NCBI GenBank assembly: GCA_016700115.1
Contig: CP064999.1
Coordinates: forward strand, 2,356,001-2,420,000
Direction of reading: 5' to 3'
DNA length: 64,000 nt
Source of the DNA: Sphingobacteriales bacterium
Lineage (GTDB): Bacteria; Bacteroidota; Bacteroidia; Chitinophagales; UBA2359
In this document: positions 27,002 to 36,773 of the stretch, piece by piece
Position numbering within the stretch: the stretch's first letter is position 1
Layout of the letters: the number at the start of each line of letters is the position of its first letter
Program-made: the position numbers and the translations under genes
The notes under the pieces: generated by a model
Seen by the model: the letters and a program-made list of their open reading frames with translations, nothing else
Told to the model about the DNA's origin: nothing
Database searches by the model: none

Positions 27002-29314
27002 TTAATTTTTAGTACCTGTCAGCATAGCTCTTATTTGCTGCAACTCGGCTTCCATTTTTTCGGTTTTTTGTTGCAGATGGGAAATGGTGGTGTTTTGAGT
27101 TTCTATCATTTGATTCAGTTCTTGTACGGCTTTTACCAACGGCACCACAAAGGCGGCATAACTAAGGGTGTAGTACTGGTTATCGGGATTATCGGGGGCT
27201 ATTACCCCGTTAAACACATAACCCGTTTGTTGGGCGGCAGCTTCTACTTCCTGCGCTATAAATCCCGATTGAATTTCGCCGGCCCGTTGTTGAATAATTT
27301 CTTTCAGGTTGGTTTCGTATTCCTGGGCTTTATCTCCGTAAATAAAAGCATTTAGTTTGTGCATATCGGCAGTGTAGGTGATAGGGCGAAGAACGTTTAT
27401 AAATGCTAAACCGACTACATTTTCCTGTACATTTATTTTAAAACGCCCATCGGACCAGTTGTTCCAATTGCTAAAACCGCCGCAAGTTGTGGTAGTATTG
27501 CCCAGTAAAGCCACATTGCTGTTGTTCGGAAACGAGGCATAACCTACCGCTACCGAATTGTTTAAACCGGCAACATTACCGCCAGAACTTACGCCTACCC
27601 CTGTATTGTAAAAACCGGTGCTATTGCCATACAGGGCATCATCTCCAATAGCTACATTGAGCTGTCCGCTTGTATTAGCGCCTAACGCACCAAAACCAAT
27701 GGCTACATTGCCCGCACCATTGGTATTGGCATAAAGTGCAGCTATGCCCATAGCCGTATTGCCGGTTCCGGTTACATTATTGTATAATGCATGATAGCCA
27801 AATGCTGTATTTTGCCAGCCTGTTGTGTTGTTGAGCAATGCCTTACTTCCTACTGCCGTATTTTGTGTGCCTTCAAAAGTAGCATTGGAAGCAACGCCAA
27901 AGCCATTGTTATACAAGGTGCTATCGCCAACGGCGACATTATTGCTTCTGTTCACACTTCTGGACAAAGTGCTTACGCCTATGGCTACATTGCTGTAACC
28001 GGTGGTATTGCTTACTAAAGCTCCTCTTCCAAAAGCACTATTGTTATTTCCGGTTGTATTTTCCCAAAGTGCCCCAAATCCACCGGCGGTATTTCCTCGA
28101 CCTGTTGTACTATAAAGCAGTGCATTGGTTCCAATAGCTGTGTTGAATTCACCTGTAGTGTTTGAGAAAAGTGCCTGAAAACCATTGGCAGTATTATAAT
28201 TACCGGTTGTATTTTCCCGTAAAGCACCAGACCCTGTTGCCGAGTTGTAAACGCCGGTGGTATTTAGGGCAAGCGATTGATATCCAGTGGAAGTATTGTC
28301 AATGCCTGTGGTATTGTTAAAAAGAGAAAGTACCCCATTTGCAGTATTGGCATATCCACTTGTGTTGTTATGTAGCGACATATACCCGATAGCGGTGTTA
28401 TCTCTGCCGATGGTATTGTAAAACAAACTCTTGCTGCCCAAGGCAGTATTGGCAGCACCGTGAAACAACTCGGTAGCATTTGTGCCGTTGTGAAACAAAG
28501 CGCTGTCGCCAACGGCTACCAAATTGCTGCGCTCGGTGTTTTGAAAAAGAGCATGTACTCCGATGGCGGTGTTAGAATTGCCCGATGTATTGGCTTGAAG
28601 CGCACTTCTACCGATTGCAGTATTATGATTAGCGTTGTTATTGTAAAGACTGTTGGTGCCGATGCTTACATTGTTGTTGCCTGATGTGTTGTTGATGAGG
28701 GCGTTTGTTCCAACTGCTTCGTTAAACACGCCTGAAGTAATATTGGGCAAGGCATTAACACCCCAGGCAGTATTTAAATCGCTCAATAGTCCGGCAGGAA
28801 GGTTGTTTACCCTGAACTGCAAGGGTTGTGCATCAGTTGTTCCGATAAAGTGGCTGGCAGGGTCTGTATTGGCATTGCCGTCTAAGTTCCAGCCACTGCC
28901 TCCTCCCAAAACACTGCCGGCCACCATCGCATAGGGCACACTCGTCAATTGCTGCACACCCATATTGATATAGTTTGTTCCTCCGTTTGGGTCGAGTTCT
29001 ATTTGAAGGTATTTGGGTAGTCCGTCAGCCCAGGTAATGTCGTTAAATGTTCCGCTAAGTACGTTACCATTGCCTATTTGCAGATTGATTAGCCCATGCG
29101 CATTGGTAGTAGTGTTATGTTCTTCCTGATATTGTATTGTGCCGGATACTTCATTTTGCCTGACCGACAGGCGAAAGGAGACGTTTTGATTGGTAATGAC
29201 CTGTCCGGCTTCGTTTCGGACTATAGCTTGATAGTTGATGCCTTGTGGCACTTGGGCAAAAATTTGGAAACTTACTGCTATAAAAAGGGAAAGAGTGGAT
29301 AGTATCGTTCTCAT
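27002..29314 (-). CDS. Large secreted protein with YadA-like head repeats and S74 chaperone domain
   Basis: A 770-residue protein with signal peptide (1-20), a conserved Bacteroidota opening (PQGINYQAIVRNEAGQVITNQNVSFRLSV) and a WxxxGN segment. Residues 190-610 hold many left-handed-helix-like repeats of the type NTAIGxxALxxNTTG, as in trimeric autotransporter heads. Residues 640-745 are an intramolecular chaperone domain of the S74/tail-fibre family (SDGRFKINVQENV, GFIAQEVEAAAQ, LSYAAFVVPLVKAVQEL), which in phage tail spikes cuts itself off after trimerisation. A coiled coil ends the chain. Probably a trimeric surface fibre. The same-strand cupin gene follows 21 bases after it. Confidence 0.85.
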   Translation of the reverse strand: MRTILSTLSLFIAVSFQIFAQVPQGINYQAIVRNEAGQVITNQNVSFRLSVRQNEVSGTIQYQEEHNTTTNAHGLINLQIGNGNVLSGTFNDITWADGLPKYLQIELDPNGGTNYINMGVQQLTSVPYAMVAGSVLGGGSGWNLDGNANTDPASHFIGTTDAQPLQFRVNNLPAGLLSDLNTAWGVNALPNITSGVFNEAVGTNALINNTSGNNNVSIGTNSLYNNNANHNTAIGRSALQANTSGNSNTAIGVHALFQNTERSNLVAVGDSALFHNGTNATELFHGAANTALGSKSLFYNTIGRDNTAIGYMSLHNNTSGYANTANGVLSLFNNTTGIDNTSTGYQSLALNTTGVYNSATGSGALRENTTGNYNTANGFQALFSNTTGEFNTAIGTNALLYSTTGRGNTAGGFGALWENTTGNNNSAFGRGALVSNTTGYSNVAIGVSTLSRSVNRSNNVAVGDSTLYNNGFGVASNATFEGTQNTAVGSKALLNNTTGWQNTAFGYHALYNNVTGTGNTAMGIAALYANTNGAGNVAIGFGALGANTSGQLNVAIGDDALYGNSTGFYNTGVGVSSGGNVAGLNNSVAVGYASFPNNSNVALLGNTTTTCGGFSNWNNWSDGRFKINVQENVVGLAFINVLRPITYTADMHKLNAFIYGDKAQEYETNLKEIIQQRAGEIQSGFIAQEVEAAAQQTGYVFNGVIAPDNPDNQYYTLSYAAFVVPLVKAVQELNQMIETQNTTISHLQQKTEKMEAELQQIRAMLTGTKN

Positions 29315-29393
29315 AGATGGGAGATGTTGTAGAAAATAAGTAAAAGAAAAGGGGCATCGAAAAGTGAAAGCATCTTCAGCAAGAAAAAAGAAT

Positions 29394-29774
29394 TTACTTC
29401 CTTCGATAGCTTCGAACTACTTTTGTGCCTTCCAATTCGTTGGAGAGGGTGAGGGAAGTGTCGGAGAAATCGGAAATGTGCATGATGATAACATCGCCGG
29501 TGTGAACGTTGGTTAATAATAATTCACTGCCTTTGTGTTGATAGGTGGTTTCAAACATTTCTCCATACTCGCCTTGAGAGAGTGCGCTGATAACCCTTCC
29601 ATCGTTTGTGTATTCCACCTCCGGCTCGAATTTGATAACACTTTCCGTCATATCGTGCGTAATGCCTTCAATGACGGCATAGCAATTAATGGGAATCCAA
29701 ACACCTGTAATAGATTGAGCGGAACAAAAATTTACAATACAAATGCTGCAAAAGACAAGGACTAATTTTTTCAT
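29394..29774 (-). CDS. Small secreted lipocalin-like hypothetical protein
   Basis: A 126-residue protein with a clear signal peptide (MKKLVLVFCSICIVNFCSA, cleavage before QS). The mature part begins ITGVWIP and shows alternating beta strands (VIKFEPEVEYTNDGRVIS, LLLTNVHTGDVIIMH, SLTLSNELEGTKVVRSYRRK), like small lipocalin-type domains in Bacteroidota. The assignment is from pattern only. Confidence 0.6.
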   Translation of the reverse strand: MKKLVLVFCSICIVNFCSAQSITGVWIPINCYAVIEGITHDMTESVIKFEPEVEYTNDGRVISALSQGEYGEMFETTYQHKGSELLLTNVHTGDVIIMHISDFSDTSLTLSNELEGTKVVRSYRRK

Positions 29775-29931
29775 GATCGAGAGCTAAAAGATGATGGGTA
29801 AATAATGGCGTTTTGCTTTTATGCTACAAACATCGGCAGGTTTCAGAGCAAGTACAAAGAAAAAAACGTCCGTTTGTAGCAGCTTTCCGCCTTTAGTCCT
29901 TAATATTGTACGGACAATACAGCCCGACTAC

Positions 29932-31398
29932 ATGAAAAATTCCAAACTGATACCGTTGCTTAAAACCTTTTCTGCAAAGGAAATCAAGCGATTTGTGGAG
30001 TATTCTCAATCGCCTTACTTCAATAAAAGCAAGAACCTCATCCTTTTTTGCGAATTGCTTGCAGCGGCATATCCCGATTTTACAGAGAAAAAAGTAGAAA
30101 AAACACTGCTGCACACACAGATATTTGGGGCTGAAAAACCCTACCACGATGCCACTTTGCGCAATCTCATTTCAGATGCCATGCAGTTGGCAGAGGGATT
30201 TTTGGCACAGGAAAATTCGCTGCTTGCCCCCATACGGCAAGAGCTGGCCATTGCCCAAGAGTTGGTAATGCGCAATATGTTTACCCTTGCAGAGAAAAAA
30301 ATAGCCGCCATTCACAACGAACTGGAGCGCACCAAAGCTACCGATGGCTATTACTATGAATGGCGAACTCATTACGACCGGTTGACCGATTACCTTTTCT
30401 ATAAACAACAATTCATAGACAAGCGAAACGAGGCCTTGCAACAAAAAATGGACAACCTGTTTTGTTTTTTCTGGACTTATACCTTTCGTTTGTATGCGGT
30501 TATGCTCAATTTGCAATTCAACACAACGGCACATCCTTACAATTTAAGTGAAATGGAAGCCGCATGGAAAATATTCAAACCCTCTGATTATTCCGACAAT
30601 CCCCAACTTTTGGGCGATTACTACGCAGCGGCTCTTGCCCGCCACGATGCAACATGGGATACATTCTTAGATTTCTTTCAATTCCTCCAACAACATCAGA
30701 CCGGGCTGAGCAACGACTCTCAAATCAGGTTTAACACCTACCTGACAAACTATCTTCATCGGCAAAACCATGCGCATAGTCAATCGCAGACAATGTTGTT
30801 AGACCTCTATCTGCACAATGTAACGCTTCACGAACAACGCCGGGAGCAGATTCCCGCTTGGTTATTTAACAACGTAACCGATATTGGATATTGGGTAAAG
30901 GGCAAAGAATGGCTTCAACAATTTATCGCCGACTATCAATCTCATCTGTTGCCCGAAATCAGAGAGGGTTGGCTGATGTTTGTGGATGCCCGGATATGTT
31001 TTAATGAGGGGAAATTCAAAGACGCTATTGCGCTTTTGGCAAGCCACAGTAAGTTTCACGAGCAAGAATATTTTTACGGCAAGCCGCTTATGTTGATTGC
31101 CTACTACGAGATAGATGAATACGATGCGTTTTACAACCTCTTGGACAGTGTAAAACACACCCTTGCCCGACGGCGCAACGAATTGCCCCCTGTTAGATAC
31201 GAAGCACTGAAAAACCTGCTCTCTTTTTTGCCAAAGCTCTATAAAATGCGCTATGACTTTAATATTTCCAACTTCCAACGCCTGCAAACCGAATTAGAGA
31301 TGCCCGATATGCGCTATCATTTTAAAAACTGGTTGCAGCAAAAACTTGCGGCCTTGGCCGATCAACATCGGATAGTGTTGGAAGGGGCGAAGCAGTAA
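29932..31398 (+). CDS. Hypothetical all-helical protein
   Basis: I choose the ATG at 29932 (MKNSKLIPLLKTFSAKEIKRF); a start at 29821 would add 37 residues rich in Ser/Lys that look non-coding. The 488-residue protein is helical throughout, with tetratricopeptide-like spacing in the second half (WLMFVDARICFNEGKFKDAIALLASH). The opening KEIKRFVEYSQSPYFNKSKNLILFCELL is familiar from uncharacterised Saprospirales/Chitinophagales proteins. No signal peptide or membrane helix. Function unknown. Confidence 0.75.
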   Translation: MKNSKLIPLLKTFSAKEIKRFVEYSQSPYFNKSKNLILFCELLAAAYPDFTEKKVEKTLLHTQIFGAEKPYHDATLRNLISDAMQLAEGFLAQENSLLAPIRQELAIAQELVMRNMFTLAEKKIAAIHNELERTKATDGYYYEWRTHYDRLTDYLFYKQQFIDKRNEALQQKMDNLFCFFWTYTFRLYAVMLNLQFNTTAHPYNLSEMEAAWKIFKPSDYSDNPQLLGDYYAAALARHDATWDTFLDFFQFLQQHQTGLSNDSQIRFNTYLTNYLHRQNHAHSQSQTMLLDLYLHNVTLHEQRREQIPAWLFNNVTDIGYWVKGKEWLQQFIADYQSHLLPEIREGWLMFVDARICFNEGKFKDAIALLASHSKFHEQEYFYGKPLMLIAYYEIDEYDAFYNLLDSVKHTLARRRNELPPVRYEALKNLLSFLPKLYKMRYDFNISNFQRLQTELEMPDMRYHFKNWLQQKLAALADQHRIVLEGAKQ

Positions 31399-31541
31399 AC
31401 TTTACAGTCTTAATGGAGAATCCCGCTCCTTGTTTACCTCGATTTCAGCATATACCCATACAAAGTAGTGCAGGTAATGCTAATATCTATACCCTCCTAT
31501 CCCGCTATTTCCCCTAAAACTCCCATTTTTCATCGAAAATG

Positions 31542-31835
31542 GTTCATTATTTAATCAAAACAATCAAGTGCTTAATCAAATTAGTTAAGCATTTAACCAA
31601 GCAGGTTAAACACTTAATCAAGTCAGTTAAGCATTTAACCAATCAGGTTAAACACTTAATCAATTCAGTTAAACATTTAACCAATATAGTTAAGCATTTA
31701 ATAAAGTTAGGTAAGTTCTTAACCAAACTTGTTAAGCATTTATTAAAGTTAGATAAACTCTTAACCAAGAAGATTAAACACTTAATTAACTCAGTTAAGC
31801 ACTTAATCATGTTTATTAAGTTTTGGACATAATAA
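31542..31835. repeat. 21-bp repeat array (GTTAAGCATTTAACC type)
   Basis: Fourteen consecutive 21-base units begin at 31542, 31563, 31584 and so on, with no insertion or deletion. Odd and even units alternate between GTTAAGCATTTAACCAA and GTTAAACACTTAATCAA in the first half. The core GTTAA-gcat-TTAAC is nearly palindromic. Both strands stay open because 21 is a multiple of three; I do not read this as a gene. The rest of the 31399-32117 gap holds one dispersed GCGAAAATCTGCG element and nothing else I can support. Confidence 0.9.
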
Positions 31836-32038
31836 AGTGGAAAAAGCAGCGTTTTAAAAAAAACAGATGTTTTTTGCCATTTCACAAGCGATATATGGAA
31901 GGGATTTTGTGCCCAAAAACCCATTATAGGTTTTCAAGTAGCGGAAGGGGCTTTGAAATAACATTACGCTTTTCCACAAACAGATGTTGATATAGGATCA
32001 CTCAGTATAAGCTATGCCCGAAATGTATTAAAATCTAT

Positions 32039-32064
32039 TTTCTGCGAAAATCTGCGGGCAAAAC
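32039..32064 (+). repeat. Single copy of the GCGAAAATCTGCG element
   Basis: TTTCTGCGAAAATCTGCGGG matches the core of the 71-72-bp array units at 59976-60990. It lies 54 bases before the next gene. Confidence 0.55.
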
Positions 32065-32117
32065 AAGCTGACATAAAAAGCTAAATATGTACCTTGTAAC
32101 CATAAAATCAACCAATC

Positions 32118-32603
32118 ATGCCTTACGCTAATTTAACTCCGGTATTTACCGAAGCCGAGCTTGTTCTTGCCAAGCAAGATCTCAAAAATTGTATCAATCG
32201 AATGCCCTTTTTAATCAACCTTAGGGGAGACGAAAAAACGAAGTATCTGCGTTTGGGCAAAAATTCTACCTCCTTTGTCGTTCGTGCCTTAGAGCACTAT
32301 CGCAATCATCCCGAAATAAGGGTGCCCTATTTAGATATTACAGCGTGGGAAAATGATCATGACGTTCAAACCCGTCTCGAATCGTTGTTGCGGCAATTGC
32401 GCTCGTTGGAAGAAGCAGTCAACGATACCATCATTGCCCTTCGACAAGAAAACATGACCGCCGCCCTTACCTGCTACAAATCGGCCAAAAACGCCGCCAA
32501 GCAGAATGTACCCGGAACCGACCATATTGTGATTGACCTGTTGTCTATGCTACCCGGCATACACCAAGGCAAGAATAAAGAAAAACAAACGGTGAAAAAG
32601 TAG
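32118..32603 (+). CDS. Hypothetical helical protein
   Basis: A 161-residue protein with no signal peptide. It begins MPYANLTPVFTEAELVLAKQDLKN and has a long helical region (VQTRLESLLRQLRSLEEAVNDTIIALRQENMTAALTCYKSAK) that could form a four-helix bundle, followed by a lysine-rich tail. I do not recognise a family. The start is a clean ATG after a stretch free of ORFs. Confidence 0.65.
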   Translation: MPYANLTPVFTEAELVLAKQDLKNCINRMPFLINLRGDEKTKYLRLGKNSTSFVVRALEHYRNHPEIRVPYLDITAWENDHDVQTRLESLLRQLRSLEEAVNDTIIALRQENMTAALTCYKSAKNAAKQNVPGTDHIVIDLLSMLPGIHQGKNKEKQTVKK

Positions 32604-32696
32604 AAGGGGAGGACTCTCAAAAATGAGCATTGTTTCGACCGGCTCAACAATCATTCACAATTGACCATTTGCCATTCACCATTAACACATATTCAG

Positions 32697-33512
32697 ATGA
32701 AATCAAAACAAGCCCTTCCCCCCCTGCTGTTTTTGTTAGTCTTTTATGTTGTACTTTCTATTTCAGCTTGCAAACACGAACCGGATATTCCATGCAATGG
32801 TACGATGTTCGGTCAACCGATAGCGGCTACCGGATTAGATTATAGTAGGTGTAACCCCACATGTTTGTGTAAAAACTTTACGTCAAAAGAGTTTAGCCCT
32901 CAGCAGTTGGCAGCACTAAAAACATGGGTTCTGAGTACTCCTTTTGAAGAACTAAGCACTGATCCATATACCGAAGCGTTGCCGGAAGAAAATCCTTCCG
33001 TTTGTGCGGTAATTGTCGAAAATCTGGCAGCACGATTATATCGTTTAGAAACGTTTTCTGACGAGGCGGCTGCCAAATCAGCCGGAGCAGTTCTAACACA
33101 TTATGATGCATGTGGTCTATGCTCCACATTGACTGATTTATCGGTATATGCAGAAGACCTCGATATCGGAACTCCCGTAAGACAATGTGCTATTGCCAAT
33201 TTTACCAAACCTTTCGACTCGCTGGTCAACTGTATTCAGGGATTAGGGTTTACCAAACCCTGCGCTCAAATTTGGGCATATAATGCCAGAAACACCCAAG
33301 TGCATTGCTTACAGGAGTGCCTGAACCCCGATTTGACGACCTATCATAACCCGGATGGATCGCTTAATGAATGTCTGCAGTGTGATGAAATAAAAAGCGG
33401 ACCCGTTTTTAAAGCGATTGCAGGACGAACCCGGCGCAATACGGGTATTGCCTCAAGTATTTGTCGCTTTTGTGATGAAGTGCAAGTAGTCAGACACGAA
33501 TACCCCGAATAA
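32697..33512 (+). CDS. Cysteine-rich lipoprotein, hypothetical
   Basis: With the ATG at 32697 (MKSKQALPPLLFLLVFYVVL) the protein has a lipoprotein signal peptide ending in SISAC and is 271 residues long. The mature part holds about 17 further cysteines in pairs such as CNPTCLC, CGLC, CLQEC, CLQC and CRFC, suggesting several disulfides or a metal site. No known family is recognised. It follows the helical hypothetical gene after 93 bases. Confidence 0.65.
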   Translation: MKSKQALPPLLFLLVFYVVLSISACKHEPDIPCNGTMFGQPIAATGLDYSRCNPTCLCKNFTSKEFSPQQLAALKTWVLSTPFEELSTDPYTEALPEENPSVCAVIVENLAARLYRLETFSDEAAAKSAGAVLTHYDACGLCSTLTDLSVYAEDLDIGTPVRQCAIANFTKPFDSLVNCIQGLGFTKPCAQIWAYNARNTQVHCLQECLNPDLTTYHNPDGSLNECLQCDEIKSGPVFKAIAGRTRRNTGIASSICRFCDEVQVVRHEYPE

Positions 33513-33626
33513 TCAGTTTAGTCTTTTTGACGGATACATTTTTTTGTGCTGAATTTTAAGAACAGGCACAGTGTATGTTTTCATCTTCAGGTTATTCAAT
33601 CACACTATACTCAACGATTATTTGTT

Positions 33627-33634
33627 TATATTTG
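33627..33634 (+). promoter_or_regulatory. Possible -7 promoter element for ricT
   Basis: TATATTTG matches TAnnTTTG about 100 bases before the ricT start. No convincing -33 partner is present. Confidence 0.35.
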
Positions 33635-33737
33635 CATCACAATTGCCTCTAAAATCTATTAGAGGTAAATACATCGGTAGGCTCGTTTAAAAACCTGCTT
33701 GCTTCAACATATTTTTCACATTTTAATCATTGACATT

Positions 33738-34985
33738 ATGGGATGTGGTTCGTGCGGTTCAGGCGCACAGGCAAACGGTAAGCCCGGCGGCTGCCGCAGC
33801 AACGGAGGTTGTTCAACCGGTGGGTGCAACCGGATGAACGTATATGACTGGCTCTCCGACTTGCCTTTTTCAGCACAACAAGATAGTTTTAAGATCGTAG
33901 AAGTTAGTTTTAAAAATGGCAGCAGAAAAGCTTATTTCAGAAATACCAATAACCTCGATTGCCATACCGGCGATTTGGTGGTTGTCGAAGTGGGAACAGG
34001 AGGGTATGATGTTGGTCAGATTAGCCTCAGTGGAGAATTGGTTCGCTTGCAGTTGAGAAAAAAAAATATCTCAGAAGCATCTGCCGACATCAAGCGCATC
34101 ATCAGGATCGCAAACGAGAAAGATATCGAAATTCTGGAAGATGCCCGAAAACAGGAATTTTCGAGTATGCTCATGGCAAGAGTGATCTCCCGTCAGTTAG
34201 AACTGAATATGAAAATCGGAGATGTTGAATATCAGGGGGACGGACGAAAGGCCACTTTTTATTATACCGCTGACGAGCGCATTGATTTCCGGGAACTTAT
34301 CAAGCAGTTTGCTAAAGAATTTAAAGTAAAAATTGAAATGCGTCAGATTGGTGCGCGTCAGGAAGCAAGCCGAATTGGAGGGTTGGGTACTTGCGGACGT
34401 GAACTTTGCTGTTCAACCTGGTTAAACGAGTTCAAGTCAGTATCTACGGTTGCTGCCCGTTATCAGAATTTAGCCATTAACCAATCAAAACTTTCAGGAC
34501 AGTGCGGGCGATTAAAGTGTTGCCTGAACTATGAGTTGGATACTTATTTGGATGCCTTAAAAGATTTTCCGAAAGATGTTGATGTGCTTTATACCCAGGC
34601 AGGTAAAAGTGTGTTGATTAAAACGGATATTTTTAAACGCCTGATGTGGTACACTGTCCCCGGGCCAAATCCGCCGGTCATGTTGAGCGTTGACGAAGTA
34701 AAACAAATTCAACAACTCATAAAAAACGGACAACCTCCTGAAACTCTCGAAACAATCACCAAGAAAAGAATTGAATCAGCCCCTGCTGCCAAATTTGAAG
34801 ACCTGGTTGGCCAGGCAACTTTGGAAGACATTGATAAATTTAAGAAGAAAAAGAAAAAAAAGAAAAAAAGAAGACCGGATCAGGATGTGGGAAACACTGC
34901 CACTAAACCTGAAATCAAAAACCCTGTTGTGTTAACAAAACGCAATAAAACCGATAATAATAACAACACGGAAGATAAGCCCTGA
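33738..34985 (+). CDS. ricT: PSP1-domain protein, YaaT/RicT family
   Basis: With the ATG at 33738 (MGCGSCGSGAQANGKPGG) the protein has 415 residues. The N terminus is a Gly/Cys-rich segment with seven cysteines, then the PSP1 domain: VEVSFKNGSRKAYFRN and RQIGARQEASRIGGLGTCGRELCCSTWL, and SGQCGRLKCCLNYE. In Bacillus the homologue belongs to the RicAFT complex, which carries Fe-S clusters and affects RNA processing. The C terminus has a run of lysines. In many Bacteroidota this gene is next to gldH, as here. Confidence 0.9.
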   Translation: MGCGSCGSGAQANGKPGGCRSNGGCSTGGCNRMNVYDWLSDLPFSAQQDSFKIVEVSFKNGSRKAYFRNTNNLDCHTGDLVVVEVGTGGYDVGQISLSGELVRLQLRKKNISEASADIKRIIRIANEKDIEILEDARKQEFSSMLMARVISRQLELNMKIGDVEYQGDGRKATFYYTADERIDFRELIKQFAKEFKVKIEMRQIGARQEASRIGGLGTCGRELCCSTWLNEFKSVSTVAARYQNLAINQSKLSGQCGRLKCCLNYELDTYLDALKDFPKDVDVLYTQAGKSVLIKTDIFKRLMWYTVPGPNPPVMLSVDEVKQIQQLIKNGQPPETLETITKKRIESAPAAKFEDLVGQATLEDIDKFKKKKKKKKKRRPDQDVGNTATKPEIKNPVVLTKRNKTDNNNNTEDKP

Positions 34986-35118
34986 ATAATTTCATAGCTT
35001 ATTTACATAGTTACTTTTTTATAAAATCCATTTATTGGGTCTAATCCGGTTCAGGAAGGATCAGGTGTCATGGCTTTCAAGTTTCATTAAACTGACCTAT
35101 AAATTACAGGTAAAAAAT

Positions 35119-35589
35119 ATGCAGCAATCAATACTGAAGTGTTTGTTTTTTATAACTACCCTACAGTTTTTTGGATGTTCGACCAATACAGTATTTGAAA
35201 AAAATATTAAACTGGCCGAAGGAACATGGAAATATGAAAATATACCGGTTTTTGAACCTGAAATATCGGATACAGTTTCTCGCTATAACCTATATCTGAA
35301 CCTTCGACACAGTAACGACTATGCCTTTAGCAATATGTGGGTGAAAGTACACACGACTTTGCCATCCGGCAAAAAGATGGAAAGTCGTGTAGAATTACCG
35401 CTTGCCGATAAGTCGGGCAAATGGTTTGGAAAAGACTCAGGAAGCATTATCAATCAACAAGTGTCCATTCAATCAAATGCCATTATGCCTGAACTTGGTA
35501 AGTATAAGTTTGAACTGGAACAAAACATGCGTGTAGATGCTCTAACTGAGGTTATCAGTGTAGGGCTTACCATAGAAAAAACTCAGTAA
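35119..35589 (+). CDS. gldH: Gliding motility lipoprotein GldH
   Basis: I place the start at 35119 (MQQSILKCLFFITTLQFFGC), giving a 156-residue lipoprotein with its lipobox at LQFFGC. Family text follows: NTVFEKNIKLAEGTWKYENIPVFEPEI, SNMWVKVHTTLPSG and LPLADKSGKWFGKDSG. GldH is an outer-membrane lipoprotein needed for gliding and chitin use in Flavobacterium johnsoniae; in non-gliders it is also common beside the T9SS. It follows ricT. Confidence 0.88.
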   Translation: MQQSILKCLFFITTLQFFGCSTNTVFEKNIKLAEGTWKYENIPVFEPEISDTVSRYNLYLNLRHSNDYAFSNMWVKVHTTLPSGKKMESRVELPLADKSGKWFGKDSGSIINQQVSIQSNAIMPELGKYKFELEQNMRVDALTEVISVGLTIEKTQ

Positions 35590-35780
35590 AATTTGTACAT
35601 GCTGAAGAGGAATATCTTTCCCGTTTAATCATATTTACTAAGAACAAATCCATCGGGTCAAACCACTAATCCGATGGATTAAAATGGTTATAAATAAAAA
35701 TCATTCTTCAGTATTTGATAAATGCTGGACAGAGGTGGCTGTTTCTTTGTTATCTTCGCAATCAAAATCACGCCTTTTTT

Positions 35781-36683
35781 ATGGACCAATTACTCGATCC
35801 AATCATTATATATGCTATTCCCTTCTTTATTGTAATGATGGCACTGGAACTATATATTGGTTATAAAGAGCATTTAGACCTTTATGAAACCAAGGACAGC
35901 ATCGCCTGTTTAACCATGGGGATTGGTTCGGTATTCATTGGTGCCGGAATGAAGGCCTTGGCCTTAATGTTATACTCTGCAATTTACCAATACCGGTTGT
36001 TTGAAATCGGTTGGACATGGTGGGCTTGGGTAATTTTACTGTTTGCAGATGATTTCACTTTTTACTGGCACCATCGTTTAAGCCATGAAGTAAGGCTGCT
36101 TTGGGCGGCACATGTTAACCATCATTCTTCGCAGCGATATAATTTTGCGGTGGCTTTGAGGCAAAGTTGGTCTGAGTTGTTGTATAAATATTTCTGGTGG
36201 ATTTGGTTGCCCTTTATCGGATTTCATCCTTTGATGGTACTGATGATGCAATCGGTCAGCCTGATCTATCAGTTTTTATTGCACACCCAAACCGTTAAAA
36301 AGTTAGGCTTTTTAGAATGGTTTATGAATACACCTTCCCATCACCGCGTTCACCATTCGGTAAATATACCTTACTTAGATAGAAATCATGCAGGCATACT
36401 GATTATCTGGGACAAAATTTTCGGGACTTTTCAACGGGAAGAAGAATTGATAGAACCACCGGTTTTTGGGATAACCTCCAATATAAATACTTTCAATCCA
36501 CTTAAAATTGCCACTCACGAGTTTTCATCACTTTGGAAGGATATGAAAACTGCCACTACCTGGAAAGATAGTCTGCGTTATGCATTTTACCCCCCGGGAT
36601 GGAGCCCTGAAGGTCCTAATCGAACTTCGCGTTATTTGCAAAAACAGCTACTGAAACAGCATTCCCCTGCTCTGAAATCTTAA
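35781..36683 (+). CDS. Sterol desaturase/fatty acid hydroxylase family protein
   Basis: With the ATG at 35781 (MDQLLDPIIIYAIPFFIVMM) the protein is 300 residues. It has about four membrane helices and the histidine boxes of the diiron fatty acid hydroxylase superfamily: FYWHHRLSHE, HVNHHSSQRYN and HHRVHHSVN, ending in NHAGILIIWDKIFGTF. In Bacteroidota such enzymes modify membrane lipids; the substrate cannot be read off. A bidirectional terminator separates it from pyrH. Confidence 0.9.
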   Translation: MDQLLDPIIIYAIPFFIVMMALELYIGYKEHLDLYETKDSIACLTMGIGSVFIGAGMKALALMLYSAIYQYRLFEIGWTWWAWVILLFADDFTFYWHHRLSHEVRLLWAAHVNHHSSQRYNFAVALRQSWSELLYKYFWWIWLPFIGFHPLMVLMMQSVSLIYQFLLHTQTVKKLGFLEWFMNTPSHHRVHHSVNIPYLDRNHAGILIIWDKIFGTFQREEELIEPPVFGITSNINTFNPLKIATHEFSSLWKDMKTATTWKDSLRYAFYPPGWSPEGPNRTSRYLQKQLLKQHSPALKS

Positions 36684-36705
36684 CTGACTTCACCGGTTTG
36701 AATCA

Positions 36706-36745
36706 AAAAGGGCAACATATTATTACTATACTATGTTACCCTTTT
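36706..36745. terminator. Bidirectional intrinsic terminator
   Basis: A 13-bp stem (arms 36706-36718 and 36733-36745, one G-T pair) with A run before and T run after lies between the convergent fatty acid hydroxylase and pyrH genes. Confidence 0.8.
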
Positions 36746-36773
36746 CCGGCAGTTGTTATGAATAGATGAAAGA

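Noticed and set aside
31539..31924. Two overlapping open frames on opposite strands encoding KHLIK-type repeats
   Set aside because: The 21-bp period keeps any stop-free frame open on both strands; no start context, no family and no codon bias support a gene.
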